DNA of 64,000 nt from Halorussus litoreus (GTDB lineage: Archaea; Halobacteriota; Halobacteria; Halobacteriales; Haladaptataceae): positions 33,081-97,080 of the forward strand of contig NZ_QLVG01000031.1 in assembly GCF_003382685.1 (NCBI RefSeq). The letters run 5' to 3'. Positions 25,298 through 33,857 of the stretch are shown one piece after another (position 1 is the first letter of the stretch; the number at the start of each line of letters is the position of its first letter). The notes beneath the pieces were generated by a model. The model did no database searches, was not told the DNA's origin, and saw only the letters and a program-made list of their open reading frames with translations. The position numbers and the translations under genes are program-made.

Positions 25298-26182
25298 TCA
25301 GTCGTCCGACTGGCGCGACAGCGCGGCCAGTCCCCCGAACACGCCACCGAGCGTGGCGAGAACGCCGAAGCCGGGGGCGCTCGCGACCTGCCGAACGTCG
25401 TTCGGCGAAACATCGCCCGCCCGGTTGTCTTGCGTTTCGTTGCCTTGCGTCTCGTTTCCGACTCCCCCGTTCTCCTGTCCGCCGACCTGCTGGGTGGTCT
25501 GCGTTCCGTTGGTCCCGTACGTGAGATTGCCCCGAGCCGTTCCGTTCCCGGTCGAGTCGAACCGCTGCTGGCGGCTCTGCTGGAACTGCTGCAGCTGCGA
25601 CGTGTTGTTGGGGTAGTCCTGCCCGCCGAGACCGACGGGTCGCGAGACCTCGATCTCCCCGGTGACGTTTCCGGTAGCGTTCTGGCCGCCCTCCGGTTCC
25701 ATCTCGGTCTGGTTCGTCAACTGCGTCTCGTTGACGGGTTCGAGCTGCTGTTCCTCGACGAGTTCGACGTTCCCTCGCATCGACGTGGGGTGGACCTCGC
25801 AGTAGTATTCGGCCATGTTCTCGCTGGCGGTGAACGACACCACCTGGGTCGCGTCCTGCGTGCCGATGATGTCCGAAGCGACGACGGCCTCGCCGTCCGA
25901 ATCGAGTACCACGAAGTTGTGGGGCTGCCCGTCGACGTTCGTCCATCGGACCCGGTAGTCCTGTCCGGGGACGAGCGGAAGCGTCGGATTCGTCTCGCCC
26001 GCTATCGACTCCGGTGCCACACCCCGCCACCCCGGCGTTCGCCCGCCGAGGACGATCAGCTGTGGCCCGTCCTGCCGTGCGCCGACCAGCCCTGCCACCC
26101 CGCCGAGCGCGACGGCACCGGCCGTCGCTTGCAGGAACGTTCGACGAGTAGAGCCGTCGTGAGCGTCGGTGTCCCGTGTCAT
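25298..26182 (-). CDS. Tat-exported cupredoxin with PGF-CTERM anchor (halocyanin-like)
   Basis: From the ATG at 26182 this is a 294-residue protein. A Tat signal (STRRTFLQATAGAVALGG, about 11-28) is followed by a cupredoxin domain (about 45-160). Its type 1 copper ligands can be read as His in DGQPHNFVV and Cys, His and Met in YYCEVHPTSMRG. A long Asn/Gln/Thr-rich linker has many N-glycosylation sequons (NET, NQT, NVT, NGT). The C-terminus is APGFGVLATLGGVFGGLAAL plus a polar tail, a PGF-CTERM signal processed by archaeosortase A and lipid-anchored. It is a good candidate electron acceptor for the PQQ dehydrogenase, with which it converges. Confidence 0.85.
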   Translation of the reverse strand: MTRDTDAHDGSTRRTFLQATAGAVALGGVAGLVGARQDGPQLIVLGGRTPGWRGVAPESIAGETNPTLPLVPGQDYRVRWTNVDGQPHNFVVLDSDGEAVVASDIIGTQDATQVVSFTASENMAEYYCEVHPTSMRGNVELVEEQQLEPVNETQLTNQTEMEPEGGQNATGNVTGEIEVSRPVGLGGQDYPNNTSQLQQFQQSRQQRFDSTGNGTARGNLTYGTNGTQTTQQVGGQENGGVGNETQGNETQDNRAGDVSPNDVRQVASAPGFGVLATLGGVFGGLAALSRQSDD

Positions 26183-26503
26183 GCTATCTCCCAAAAACCG
26201 TGTGTGGTAACGGCTCTGCCGTCCATAAACCGCCACCATCGTTTTCCCGGTTGTCGACTATTGAACTCGCAGACGCGTGACCGTTTAATCGTTCACGCGG
26301 GAGTGGGTGACGTATAGTGGAATTATCGATTCGCACGAACGGACGCCAAGCGAAAGCTCGTATTTCCGCGCCGAAACGGTCGCCGGTCGGACGAACTCAT
26401 CGGCGTGGCGGACGGAACGTCTCCGTTCCGTCGGCGAGGTCGCGTCCGATAGCGCGGTAGACCGGGGTCGACATTTTTACGAGTCGCGTCCGAACCTCTC
26501 GTC
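26183..26503. other. Divergent intergenic region with a 9-bp hairpin
   Basis: No gene is seen. A perfect inverted repeat GACGGAACG-TCTC-CGTTCCGTC lies at 26411-26432. ACATTTTTACG at about 26471-26481 is spaced as the promoter for the GTG start at 26504. Confidence 0.55.
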
Positions 26504-26692
26504 GTGACTCGCAGTTGGCACGAGGGTCCTGAGCAAGGCTGGAAACGAGCGGCCGTCGGTGGCATCAGCGGTGGGGCCGGATTCCTGATCGCGAAGTCCT
26601 TCGTCGGCGACGGCGGCTTGGAAATAGCGGTCGCCACCGGGGCGGTCACGCTCGTTCTGATGCTGGCTATCAGCGCTGCGGTGGCCCGATAG
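26504..26692 (+). CDS. Small two-helix membrane protein
   Basis: A 62-residue protein with a GTG start and two hydrophobic stretches: VGGISGGAGFLIAKSF and VATGAVTLVLMLAISAAVA. A TATA-like ACATTTTTAC lies about 28 nt upstream and supports the GTG as a leaderless start. The charged N-terminus (TRSWHEGPEQGWKR) would face the cytoplasm. Function unknown. Confidence 0.6.
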   Translation: MTRSWHEGPEQGWKRAAVGGISGGAGFLIAKSFVGDGGLEIAVATGAVTLVLMLAISAAVAR

Positions 26693-26714
26693 TTGACCTG
26701 ATCGCTGGCCTTAG

Positions 26715-26972
26715 TTACGCCGCGCTCTCGCCGTACGTCTCTTCGAGGTACTCCAGGATGTCGTCGCTCTCGGGCATTCCCTCGACGCCGTTCTCCTCGT
26801 CGACCAGCACGGGGACGCCGGTCTGACCGCTGACCGCCTCGACCTCGTCGCGCTGGGCGTGCGAGGACGGGACCGAGTGAGATTCGTAGTCGAGGTCGAG
26901 TTCGTCGAGTTTGTCCACGACCTTCGCGCAGTACGGGCAGCCGTCGAGTTCGTACAGTTCGAGGTTCGCCAT
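26715..26972 (-). CDS. Glutaredoxin family protein
   Basis: The 85-residue thioredoxin-fold protein has the redox pair CPYC (Cys12, Cys15), the cis-Pro segment TGVPVLVDEENG and the closing SDDILEYLEETYG. It is a typical small haloarchaeal glutaredoxin and a shorter paralogue of the protein at 2456-2773. I chose the ATG at 26972; an upstream in-frame ATG at 26999 adds nine residues not typical of the family. It converges with the small membrane protein gene, leaving 22 nt between them. Confidence 0.88.
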   Translation of the reverse strand: MANLELYELDGCPYCAKVVDKLDELDLDYESHSVPSSHAQRDEVEAVSGQTGVPVLVDEENGVEGMPESDDILEYLEETYGESAA

Positions 26973-27120
26973 GTCCGTGCGTAGTGGTTTCTGCGGCAAG
27001 AACGTGGTGGTCGGGGAAGGGGTTGACGGGATTTCGTCGTTGGTCCCGTTGCGGTTACTCCTTTGTGTCGGTAGTAGTAATGTCAGAATTTCTCCGCGGA
27101 AATCGACGCTACCACGAAGC

Positions 27121-27165
27121 TAGCTACTGCTTGGCCTCGGCGTGACCGCACCGCAACCGCACCGC
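27121..27165 (+). repeat. Dispersed intergenic repeat, copy B
   Basis: TAGCTACTGCTTGGCCTCGG, then CGTGACCGCACCGC, shares its core with copies at 19762 and 57929. It lies just after the end (minus strand) of the arylsulfotransferase-like gene. Confidence 0.6.
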
Positions 27166-27224
27166 GACCGCGGGCCGCAGACCTCCCCAGCCTCCTGCGC
27201 TTCTCGGCCTTCGGCCTGCGATTC

Positions 27225-28637
27225 TCACTCGCCGACCTTCCGCACCCGACTCACGGCGCGCGACACGCCGTTCCGAATCCGCTCGCGCTGGTACACCGCC
27301 TCGCCGAGTCCCCACGCGACCAACAGGATGCCGCCGAAGATGGCGCTCAGGAACTCCCAGCCGGTCATCCACACCGGGCGGATCCACGGGGTGACGTGGG
27401 CCCACGTGCGGGCGAACGACTCGGCCTGTCCGGCGACCGGCGTCCCCTCGAACGTCTCGACCAGCCAGAACGAGACGCCCTCGCTGTCCGAGACCGAGAG
27501 GCCGCTGCCGCTCAGGTCGTAGTTTCCGGACGCGTTCACGTCCGCGATGGTCGGCCCGCCGGGTTCGTCGCCGAGCTGGACGCGCTCGACGTCGTAGGGG
27601 GCCCACGGCGCGTGGAACTCCCAGACGATCTCGCCCTCCGGCGTGGTCTCGAACACGCGCTGGTTCATCGTGTCCACGACCAGGGTGTTGCCGTTCGGCA
27701 GCCGGTCGGCGTCGCGGGGCCAGCTCATTCCCGCCGAGCCGAGGTTCCACGTCCTGTTCCACTCGCCGTCCTCGCCGCCCTCACGCTCGTACTCCACGAT
27801 GCGGTCGTTCTCGCTGTCGGCGACGAGCACGGTCGGGTTGCCCTCGTCACTCTCCATGTACATCGGATTGTGCTGCTCGTAGAGGGTGTCGTAGTCGCCG
27901 TCCGAGCCCAGTTGCATGTCGATCTCGTTCGTCGAGCGGTTCACGACGACGACCTGATCGAAGTTGCGCGGCGACACCAGATACTCGCCGTCGCCGATTT
28001 TGTCGATGTCGTTGACGTGGGTCCAGTCGTTCTCGGGCCCGCCCACGCTTCGGGGGTAGTGGTTCTCGAAGTGCCACTCCCAGACGATCTCGCTCTCGCC
28101 CCTGTCGTAGACGAAGATGCGGTCGCCCTTGTTCGACTCGCGCATGTTAGCGACCAGCAGCTGGTCGCCGTTGACGAGGTCCACGTCGTGAGTGTCGTGG
28201 ATGTCGAGGCGCTCGGTCCACACCCGCTCTTGGGTGTCGGGGTCGAGTTCGTACACCAGCGTCTCGCCCTCCGCGGTCGCGGTCACGAGCAGGTGCCCGT
28301 TCTCCAGCGGGTCCACGTCGTAGAACCACGTCGCGTCGAATCCGGAGCCGTTGTGGACCCACTCGACCTCTCCGCGCGGGCCGACAGCGACGAGGCGAGC
28401 GGGCTTGTTCTCGTTGGCCATCCCCTGGAAGTGGAACCCTTGGATGGAGATGATGGTCGTCCCGTCCGCGGGCTCGTCGACCGACGCCCGGAGGTTGGTC
28501 GGGTCCTCAGTCGTGGTGACGTACCCCACACCGGAGATGGTCGCGGGCGCGACCAGCGCCAGACAGAGGAGGGCGACGACGCCGCGGACGAACCACCTGC
28601 GGGGGAGCGAACGAATCGGAGTCACGTTCGGTTCCAC
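27225..28637 (-). CDS. Arylsulfotransferase (ASST)-family membrane beta-propeller
   Basis: This 470-residue protein has an N-terminal membrane anchor (about 15-40), a large extracytoplasmic beta-propeller of repeating strands such as GEVEWVHNGSGFDATWFYDV, and a C-terminal membrane helix (about 428-448) followed by a basic tail. It matches the haloarchaeal ASST-like family. Bacterial ASST moves sulfate between phenols with a histidine intermediate; several His residues sit in the blades (DIHDTHDVDLV, TWAHVT), but I cannot identify the catalytic one. Transferase activity is therefore only a family inference. Six or more N-x-S/T sequons fit a surface-exposed domain. Confidence 0.78.
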   Translation of the reverse strand: MEPNVTPIRSLPRRWFVRGVVALLCLALVAPATISGVGYVTTTEDPTNLRASVDEPADGTTIISIQGFHFQGMANENKPARLVAVGPRGEVEWVHNGSGFDATWFYDVDPLENGHLLVTATAEGETLVYELDPDTQERVWTERLDIHDTHDVDLVNGDQLLVANMRESNKGDRIFVYDRGESEIVWEWHFENHYPRSVGGPENDWTHVNDIDKIGDGEYLVSPRNFDQVVVVNRSTNEIDMQLGSDGDYDTLYEQHNPMYMESDEGNPTVLVADSENDRIVEYEREGGEDGEWNRTWNLGSAGMSWPRDADRLPNGNTLVVDTMNQRVFETTPEGEIVWEFHAPWAPYDVERVQLGDEPGGPTIADVNASGNYDLSGSGLSVSDSEGVSFWLVETFEGTPVAGQAESFARTWAHVTPWIRPVWMTGWEFLSAIFGGILLVAWGLGEAVYQRERIRNGVSRAVSRVRKVGE

Positions 28638-28699
28638 GCGGGGGAGGGGGATTAAAATTGGTGGGACAGTTCGTGCTCAGACCGGTAGATGGCTCCGAA

Positions 28700-28993
28700 T
28701 CAGACCGGCAGCCGGTCCGCGAACGACTCGGCTTCCGCCTCGGTCACGCCGTAGCCGGTCACGCGTCGCCCGTTGCGGGTAAAGGAGGTGTACTCGGGCG
28801 ACATCACGCCGACGACCTTCGAGACGGGGATGGAGACGTAGTCGTACTCGTCGGTCGCCACCTGGTCGAAGCCGACCACCCAGTCCCAGTCCTCGATGAC
28901 GAACGCGGCGTCGACCTGCGTCGCCTCCTCGTCGGCGTAGTAGATCTTCGCGATGGGGTCGGCGTCGCTCGGGTAGCTCTCTGTATCGCTCAT
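28700..28993 (-). CDS. Small conserved haloarchaeal protein, unknown
   Basis: A 97-residue acidic protein from the ATG at 28993. It starts MSDTESYPSDADPIAKIYYA and has DWDWVVGFDQVATDEYDYVS in the middle. The end, VTGYGVTEAEAESFADRLPV, looks like a helix. It has no cysteines or membrane segments. It is probably a cytoplasmic single-domain protein of unknown function, separate from the permease upstream on the same strand (119-nt gap). Confidence 0.65.
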   Translation of the reverse strand: MSDTESYPSDADPIAKIYYADEEATQVDAAFVIEDWDWVVGFDQVATDEYDYVSIPVSKVVGVMSPEYTSFTRNGRRVTGYGVTEAEAESFADRLPV

Positions 28994-29112
28994 TGTCGAA
29001 CAGACTATCGACAAGTGACGTAATAACTGTTTCCGAAGCGAGACAGAGACACGCACGTAGCGAAAGAGCGACACGAGCTGCGCCTCGCTTCCAAAACCGG
29101 AAGACGGCCCGA

Positions 29113-30585
29113 TTAGACGGCTCCCTGAAGGATGCCGCCCGTGCGGACGAAGAAGTAGAGGACGAACAGCGCCGCGAGCACCCAGTGGCCGAGGCGCGTG
29201 TCGTCGAGTTCGCCCGCGGCGAGCTTGACGACGGGGTACGAGACGATTCCCGCGGCGATGCCGTACGCGATTGAGAAGGTGAAGGGCATCACGAAGATGG
29301 TGAGGCCAGCTGGGATGGCGTAGGTGAGGTCGTTCCACGCGATCTCGGCGACGTTCGACAGCATGATGATGCCGACCACGACGAGCGCGAGGTGGGAGGC
29401 GTAGGATGGGACCGCGACCGCCAGCGGGACGAGCGCGAGCGAGGCCAGAAAGAGCAGCGCGACCACCAGCGCGGTCATGCCCGTCCGGCCGCCCTCGTCG
29501 ACGCCCGTCGCGGACTCCACGAAGGTCGTCACGGTCGAGGTACCGAGTATCCCGCCGATGGTGGTACCAATCGCGTCGGCCATCAGTGGCTTCTCGATCT
29601 CGGGGAGGTTGCCCTCCTCGTCGAGGAACCCGGCGGCCTGCGAGACGCCGGTGAGCGACCCGGCAGTGTCGAAGAAGTCGACGAAGAAGAACGTGAACAC
29701 GACGAGCGCGAACGAGAACGCCTCGATGTTCGCCAGTCCGTCGAGGAACGCGCCAGCCAGCGGCGCGATGTTGTAGCTCGCGGCGTCGTAGGTGATCGGC
29801 GCATTCGGCGCGAGCGCCACGTCGAGGAGGTTGACCCCCATCTCCTCCAGCGCGGGTGAGTCGGCGGGGTACGCCGAGTAGCCCAGTGCGGACGCGGCGT
29901 AGCCCAGCAGCGAGGTGAGGACGATGCCAGCGATGATGGAGCCGCGGACGCCGCGGGCGTAGAGTGCGAGCGTCAGGAACAGGCCGAGGACCGAGACGAC
30001 GGCCACGGGGTCGGACGCGAACACCGGGTTGAACGTGACGAACGTCGCACCGTCGCCCGCGACGACCCGCATCTCCTCCAGTCCGATGATGGCGAGGAAC
30101 AGGCCGATGCCCGCGCCGACCGCGAGTTTGACCGGTTCGGGGAACAGCCGGATGATGTACTTTCGCGCGCCGATGGCGGTGAGCGCCATGAAGACGATGC
30201 CCTCCACGACGACCGCGGCGAGCGCGACCTGCCACTCGATGCCGAGGCCGAGGACCACGGTGAACGCGAAGAAAGCGTTGAGCCCGAGTCCGGGCGCTTG
30301 CGCGAACGGTCTGTTGGCGTACAGCGCCATCACCAGCGTCGCGGTAGCGGCCGAGATGAGAGTGACGACCGCGATCATCTGGAAGGTTCGCTCGGGGCTG
30401 ACGCCGTCCAACTGGATGGCCGCCGAGAGGATCTCCGGGTTGACCACGACGATGTAGCTCATCGTCAGGAACGTGGTCACGCCCGCGAGAATCTCCGTCC
30501 GTAAGTCTGTGCCGTGCTCGTCGAAGCCGAAGTACCCCGCGAGTCCGCCCGCGGAGTCTCCGCCGCTGGGGTCCTCAGTTCCCAT
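29113..30585 (-). CDS. NCS2/AzgA-like purine permease
   Basis: The 490-residue polytopic protein has about 12-14 membrane segments and the family opening YFGFDEHGTDLRTEILAGVT, then FLTMSYIVVVNPEIL (about 35-50). QAPGLGLNAFFAFTVV (about 114-129) and DFFDTAGSLTGVSQAAGFLD (about 305-324) are conserved substrate-path motifs of AzgA-type nucleobase permeases. It probably imports adenine, guanine or hypoxanthine with protons. The start at 30585 fits this conserved N-terminus. Confidence 0.88.
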   Translation of the reverse strand: MGTEDPSGGDSAGGLAGYFGFDEHGTDLRTEILAGVTTFLTMSYIVVVNPEILSAAIQLDGVSPERTFQMIAVVTLISAATATLVMALYANRPFAQAPGLGLNAFFAFTVVLGLGIEWQVALAAVVVEGIVFMALTAIGARKYIIRLFPEPVKLAVGAGIGLFLAIIGLEEMRVVAGDGATFVTFNPVFASDPVAVVSVLGLFLTLALYARGVRGSIIAGIVLTSLLGYAASALGYSAYPADSPALEEMGVNLLDVALAPNAPITYDAASYNIAPLAGAFLDGLANIEAFSFALVVFTFFFVDFFDTAGSLTGVSQAAGFLDEEGNLPEIEKPLMADAIGTTIGGILGTSTVTTFVESATGVDEGGRTGMTALVVALLFLASLALVPLAVAVPSYASHLALVVVGIIMLSNVAEIAWNDLTYAIPAGLTIFVMPFTFSIAYGIAAGIVSYPVVKLAAGELDDTRLGHWVLAALFVLYFFVRTGGILQGAV

Positions 30586-30846
30586 GATACACGAACGGGC
30601 ATACTCACCAAACCGTACTTAATGGTTCTCATCGAATTCGAGCAGATATGCACAAAAGTGCGTACCTACGCCGGATATGGCCGAAAATTAGACGCATTTT
30701 CTGCATAGTCGTGTCTAGCTTCCGGTCGATTGCCATCCGGGCGTCTGCGCGCAATCCCTTCTCGAAACTCCCGCAGATACTAACCAAAGATTCTAGAAGA
30801 AAATTTTAACTTTATTCAAATAAAAATATCTGCCGCGCCTCTAACG

Positions 30847-31107
30847 GTGCGTGACAACAACGTGCGCAACTCGATCAGAATCCTACTCGCGGTGACGGTC
30901 GTGGTATCGATACTGTCGCTCTCGGTGGCGGCGACCGCCGGGAACGCGAACGCAGCCGAGTGCATGAGCGTAAACGACGCATTCTCCCCGGACTGTGGCG
31001 GCGACGACGATGACGGCGGCGGCGGTGGCGGCGGCGGCTGTCTCTGTCCGGTCGATCTGAACGAGAACTTCGACCGGTTCTCGGTCGACGCACCGCAGCC
31101 AGTCTGA
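30847..31107 (+). CDS. Secreted Gly-rich four-cysteine small peptide
   Basis: An 86-codon frame with a GTG start encodes a Sec-type signal (ILLAVTVVVSILSLSVAATA, about 12-31) with a likely cut after NANA. The mature peptide of about 50 residues contains four cysteines, an acidic patch (DDDD) and a run of eight glycines before CLCPVD. AT-rich DNA with TTTATTCAAATAAAAATATC (30811-30830) just upstream is a good promoter and supports the GTG. No lipobox is present. It may be a secreted peptide, possibly antimicrobial or adhesive, but nothing identifies the role. It stands alone between the permease and gfcR. Confidence 0.6.
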   Translation: MRDNNVRNSIRILLAVTVVVSILSLSVAATAGNANAAECMSVNDAFSPDCGGDDDDGGGGGGGGCLCPVDLNENFDRFSVDAPQPV

Positions 31108-31147
31108 AACGCCCCTTTTTCGACTGCGAGCAGCTACGGATCGACGG

Positions 31148-31864
31148 CTACTCCTCGAACGTCGTGAGCGCGCCGACCGGCGCGTCGGTCAGGCCCTCCG
31201 CACGCTCTAACCCCGTCTCGCCAGCGGCGATGAGCGCGAACACGCCCACAACGTCGGCGTCCGCGCGCTCGGCGATGTCGAGCAGCAGTTCCTGCGTCTC
31301 GCCCGACCGGATGAGGTCGTCGACGACCAGCACGGTCTCGCCGGCACCGATGGACGAGGCGGGCAGGTAGTAGGTGAGTTCGATGCCCGAAGCCAACCGC
31401 TGGCGGGACTCGATGAACTCCTCGACCGCGGTCTCCTTGGACTTCTTGGCGTACGCGACCCGCGCGTCGAAGTAGCTCGCCATCGCCGCGCCGAGGGTGA
31501 TGCCGTCGGTCGCCGCGGTCAACACCACGTCCGGGCGCTCGAAGTCCAGCGACTCGGCCGCGACCGGGGCCACGAGGTCGAGGAACGACTGGTCGAACAC
31601 GACCGCGGAGTTGTCGACGTACCCCTCGTCGTCCCGGCTGACCCGCGATTCCAGTTCTGCGGCGAGTTCGTCGCGGCCGACGCCCTCGACTACGTCGCGG
31701 GCTCGATCTACGCTCGGCAGCACGTGGCCGTTGACGTAGCGGTTCAGGTCGCCCGCCGGGAGGCCCGTCACCTCGGCGAGTTCGTCGTAGGTCCGGGTTT
31801 CCTTGAGCATCCGGAGGACGGCGACCGCCTGTAGCTGGAGGGTCGCCTTCTCTGCGCGGTTCAT
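31148..31864 (-). CDS. gfcR: Transcriptional regulator GfcR (PRTase-like)
   Basis: From the ATG at 31864 this is a 238-residue protein with an N-terminal helix-turn-helix (about 15-50, YDELAEVTGLPAGDLNRYVNG). The C-terminal orotate-PRTase-like domain contains DVVLTAATDGITLGAAMA and the PRPP loop TVLVVDDLIRSGETQ. GfcR controls glucose and fructose catabolism genes in Haloferax volcanii, and the PRTase fold probably senses a metabolite. The gene follows pyrE on the same strand, separated by about 220 nt holding a tandem repeat and a long hairpin. Confidence 0.88.
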   Translation of the reverse strand: MNRAEKATLQLQAVAVLRMLKETRTYDELAEVTGLPAGDLNRYVNGHVLPSVDRARDVVEGVGRDELAAELESRVSRDDEGYVDNSAVVFDQSFLDLVAPVAAESLDFERPDVVLTAATDGITLGAAMASYFDARVAYAKKSKETAVEEFIESRQRLASGIELTYYLPASSIGAGETVLVVDDLIRSGETQELLLDIAERADADVVGVFALIAAGETGLERAEGLTDAPVGALTTFEE

Positions 31865-31970
31865 GCCATCCTCGAAACAGTCCACGAACTTGAATACCCC
31901 GAAAGCTTGCAGCGAGATTTAGCGCAGAGATGCGTAACACTGTGGATTCTCGACGGAGCGCGAGTTCGCC

Positions 31971-32028
31971 GGGACTGAGGACGGGATGCGAACTCGACGG
32001 GGACTGAGGATGGGATGCGAACTCGATG
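31971..32028. repeat. Two 29-nt tandem repeats
   Basis: GGGACTGAGGA followed by GGGATGCGAACTCGA occurs twice in direct succession (31971-31999 and 32000-32028) with two differences. It lies between pyrE and gfcR, next to a long inverted repeat. Confidence 0.7.
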
Positions 32029-32029
32029 C

Positions 32030-32064
32030 GGCGTGAGCGCGACTCGCCGAGTCGCGCTCACGCC
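32030..32064. terminator. 17-bp perfect inverted repeat downstream of pyrE
   Basis: GGCGTGAGCGCGACTCG is followed after one nucleotide by its exact reverse complement. A 17-bp perfect stem is unusual for an archaeal terminator and there is no T tract. It could end pyrE mRNA, protect its 3' end, or bind a protein upstream of gfcR. Confidence 0.45.
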
Positions 32065-32086
32065 ACATCGGGCAGTTTGGTCGGGG

Positions 32087-32650
32087 TCACTCCGCGTCGA
32101 GGAGTTCGGTCGCGGTCAGCAGCGACTCCAGTTCGACGCCGTGGTCGGCCAGATTCTCGGCCGCGCCCTCCTCGCGGTCGACCACGACGAGCACGCGCTC
32201 GACGGTCGCGCCCGCATCGCGCAGCGACTCGACGGCGTCGACCGCGCTCTGGCCGGTCGTGGCGATGTCCTCGAGCACGACCACCTCCTCACCCTCGGCC
32301 AGATTTCCTTCGACGAGGTTCGCGGTGCCGTACTCCTTCTGCTGCTTGCGGACGACGACGTAGGGTCTGCCCGTCTCGACGCTGGTGACCGCGACGAGGG
32401 GCACCGCGCCGAGCGCGACGCCCGCGAGCTTGGTATCGCCCGCGACGGCGTCGAGGCCGTCCACTCGCTCGGCGAACGCCTCGGCGATCAGTTCGAGGCA
32501 GTCCGGGTCTGTCTCGAACAGGTACTTGTCCACGTAGTAGTCGCTGGTGCCGCCGTGCGAGAGTTCGAACTCGCCGTACTGCACCGCGTCCGCGGCCCGG
32601 AGCGCCGCGACGAGTTCCTCGTTCGTGTCGCTGGCTTCGTCGTCACTCAT
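32087..32650 (-). CDS. pyrE: Orotate phosphoribosyltransferase
   Basis: PyrE joins orotate and PRPP to give OMP in pyrimidine synthesis. The 187-residue protein has the substrate strand [18 protein letters not shown] (about 28-45), [17 protein letters not shown] and the PRPP motif [18 protein letters not shown]. Length is normal. It is upstream of gfcR on the same strand. Confidence 0.95.
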   Translation of the reverse strand: MSDDEASDTNEELVAALRAADAVQYGEFELSHGGTSDYYVDKYLFETDPDCLELIAEAFAERVDGLDAVAGDTKLAGVALGAVPLVAVTSVETGRPYVVVRKQQKEYGTANLVEGNLAEGEEVVVLEDIATTGQSAVDAVESLRDAGATVERVLVVVDREEGAAENLADHGVELESLLTATELLDAE

Positions 32651-32725
32651 CGTCCGGAGTGGGGACGCCCCGAGTCAAAAGCGGTTCCGTTCGGCTCGGC
32701 CGGTCGTCTTCCTACCTGCACTCGC

Positions 32726-33124
32726 TCAGTCGTCCGCCGCTTCGGCGGTCTCGGTTTCGGCGGTTCCGCTCTCGCCCTCGCCGGACGCGTCGACCCAGTC
32801 GTCGGCCCACGACTCGAGTTCCTCGAACACCGGGCAGAGCTGGCGGCTCTTCTCGGTGAGGCTGTAGTAGGTGGCGATGGGCCGGTCCTCGACCCGGCGG
32901 TTGACCAGCCCCGACGCTTCGAGGTCGTCGAGCACCCGCGACAGCGTCCGGGAACTCGCGCCGGTCGAGCGCTGGAGTTCGTTGAACCGCTTCTCGCCCT
33001 CCTGCAGGTCGTTGAGCACGACGAGCCGCCACTCGGAGCCGATCTGCTCGATGGCCTCGACCACCGGACAGGCGTCGGCGTTCTTCTCCTCGGCGGTGTC
33101 AGCTCGTGAAGTTGTCGACGACAT
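32726..33124 (-). CDS. HxlR-family transcriptional regulator
   Basis: The 132-residue winged-helix protein has the HxlR signature: Cys19 in DACPVVEAIEQIGSEWRLVV, then FNELQRSTGASSRTLSRVLD (recognition helix) and the wing RVEDRPIATYYSLTE. The conserved N-terminal cysteine can act as a redox switch in this family. The tail is acidic and disordered. It diverges from the doxX gene, and a perfect palindrome lies 15 nt upstream of its start, so autoregulation and control of doxX are likely. Confidence 0.88.
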   Translation of the reverse strand: MSSTTSRADTAEEKNADACPVVEAIEQIGSEWRLVVLNDLQEGEKRFNELQRSTGASSRTLSRVLDDLEASGLVNRRVEDRPIATYYSLTEKSRQLCPVFEELESWADDWVDASGEGESGTAETETAEAADD

Positions 33125-33138
33125 CGGTGATAGCTACT

Positions 33139-33150
33139 GACAATATTGTC
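33139..33150. promoter_or_regulatory. Palindromic operator candidate for the HxlR regulator
   Basis: A perfect 12-bp palindrome GACAATATTGTC lies 15 nt upstream of the HxlR start codon in the divergent HxlR/doxX region. Its size and position fit a binding site for a dimeric winged-helix regulator. Confidence 0.5.
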
Positions 33151-33278
33151 GCCAAGAGTACAAATAGGTTCCGGTGTGAAGTAGGTAACGTAATGCAACC
33201 AAGTGTTCGAGTTACAGTCCAGAACCGCGAACCGACCGCTCGCGAGACGACTGCCTCGTCCGCGGAGGTGAGGTACTG

Positions 33279-33683
33279 ATGGCTATCGAGACCGTCAGCC
33301 CCGCGGCGTTCCTCGTCGGCAGAGTGCTGTTCGGCGGCGTGCTCGCGTTCATGGGCCTCAACCACTTCATGCAGGCCGACGGGCTGGCAGGCTATGCCGA
33401 GATGAAGGGCGTCCCGGCTCCCAAACTATCGGTGTACCTCTCCGGCGCGCTCCTCGTAGTCGGCGGCGCGTCCATCGTCCTCGGCGTCGCTCCCATCGCT
33501 GGAGCAATCGCTCTCGTGGCGTTCTTCGTGGTCAGCACGCCGACGATGCACGACTTCTGGTCGGTCGAGGACCCCGAGCAGCGTCAGTCCGAGATGAACG
33601 ACTTCCTGAAAAACGCCGCGCTCGTCGGTGGCGCGCTCGTCCTGCTGGCGGTCGGCGGCGGGTCGTGGCCGCTGGCGTTGTAG
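33279..33683 (+). CDS. DoxX family membrane protein
   Basis: This 134-residue protein has four hydrophobic helices: FLVGRVLFGGVLAFMGLNHF, LSVYLSGALLVVGGASIVLG, GAIALVAFFVVSTP and ALVGGALVLLAVGGG. It fits the DoxX family. The RV-LFG-L-F-GLNHF motif of helix 1 is typical. DoxX proteins are linked to respiratory or redox membrane complexes, but many are uncharacterised. It is divergent from the HxlR regulator, a common pairing. Confidence 0.85.
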   Translation: MAIETVSPAAFLVGRVLFGGVLAFMGLNHFMQADGLAGYAEMKGVPAPKLSVYLSGALLVVGGASIVLGVAPIAGAIALVAFFVVSTPTMHDFWSVEDPEQRQSEMNDFLKNAALVGGALVLLAVGGGSWPLAL

Positions 33684-33737
33684 GGGACATCTGTCACTCT
33701 GATTCTCACGATCCGCCGCCCGGTAATCGCGCTACTT

Positions 33738-33782
33738 CACCAGCATCGACTCCACCAGCACCAACTCCACTAGCACCGCCAG
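33738..33782. repeat. Three 15-nt tandem units
   Basis: CACCAGCATCGACTC, CACCAGCACCAACTC and CACTAGCACCGCCAG follow each other in the convergent space between doxX and carS. They are the left edge of a larger low-complexity intergenic element. Confidence 0.6.
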
Positions 33783-33857
33783 CGCGCCTCCGGCGCGCGC
33801 GCCAGCAGTTGTACCGCGAGCGAACGAACGTAAGTGAGCGGCCCAAGGAGCCCTCGA

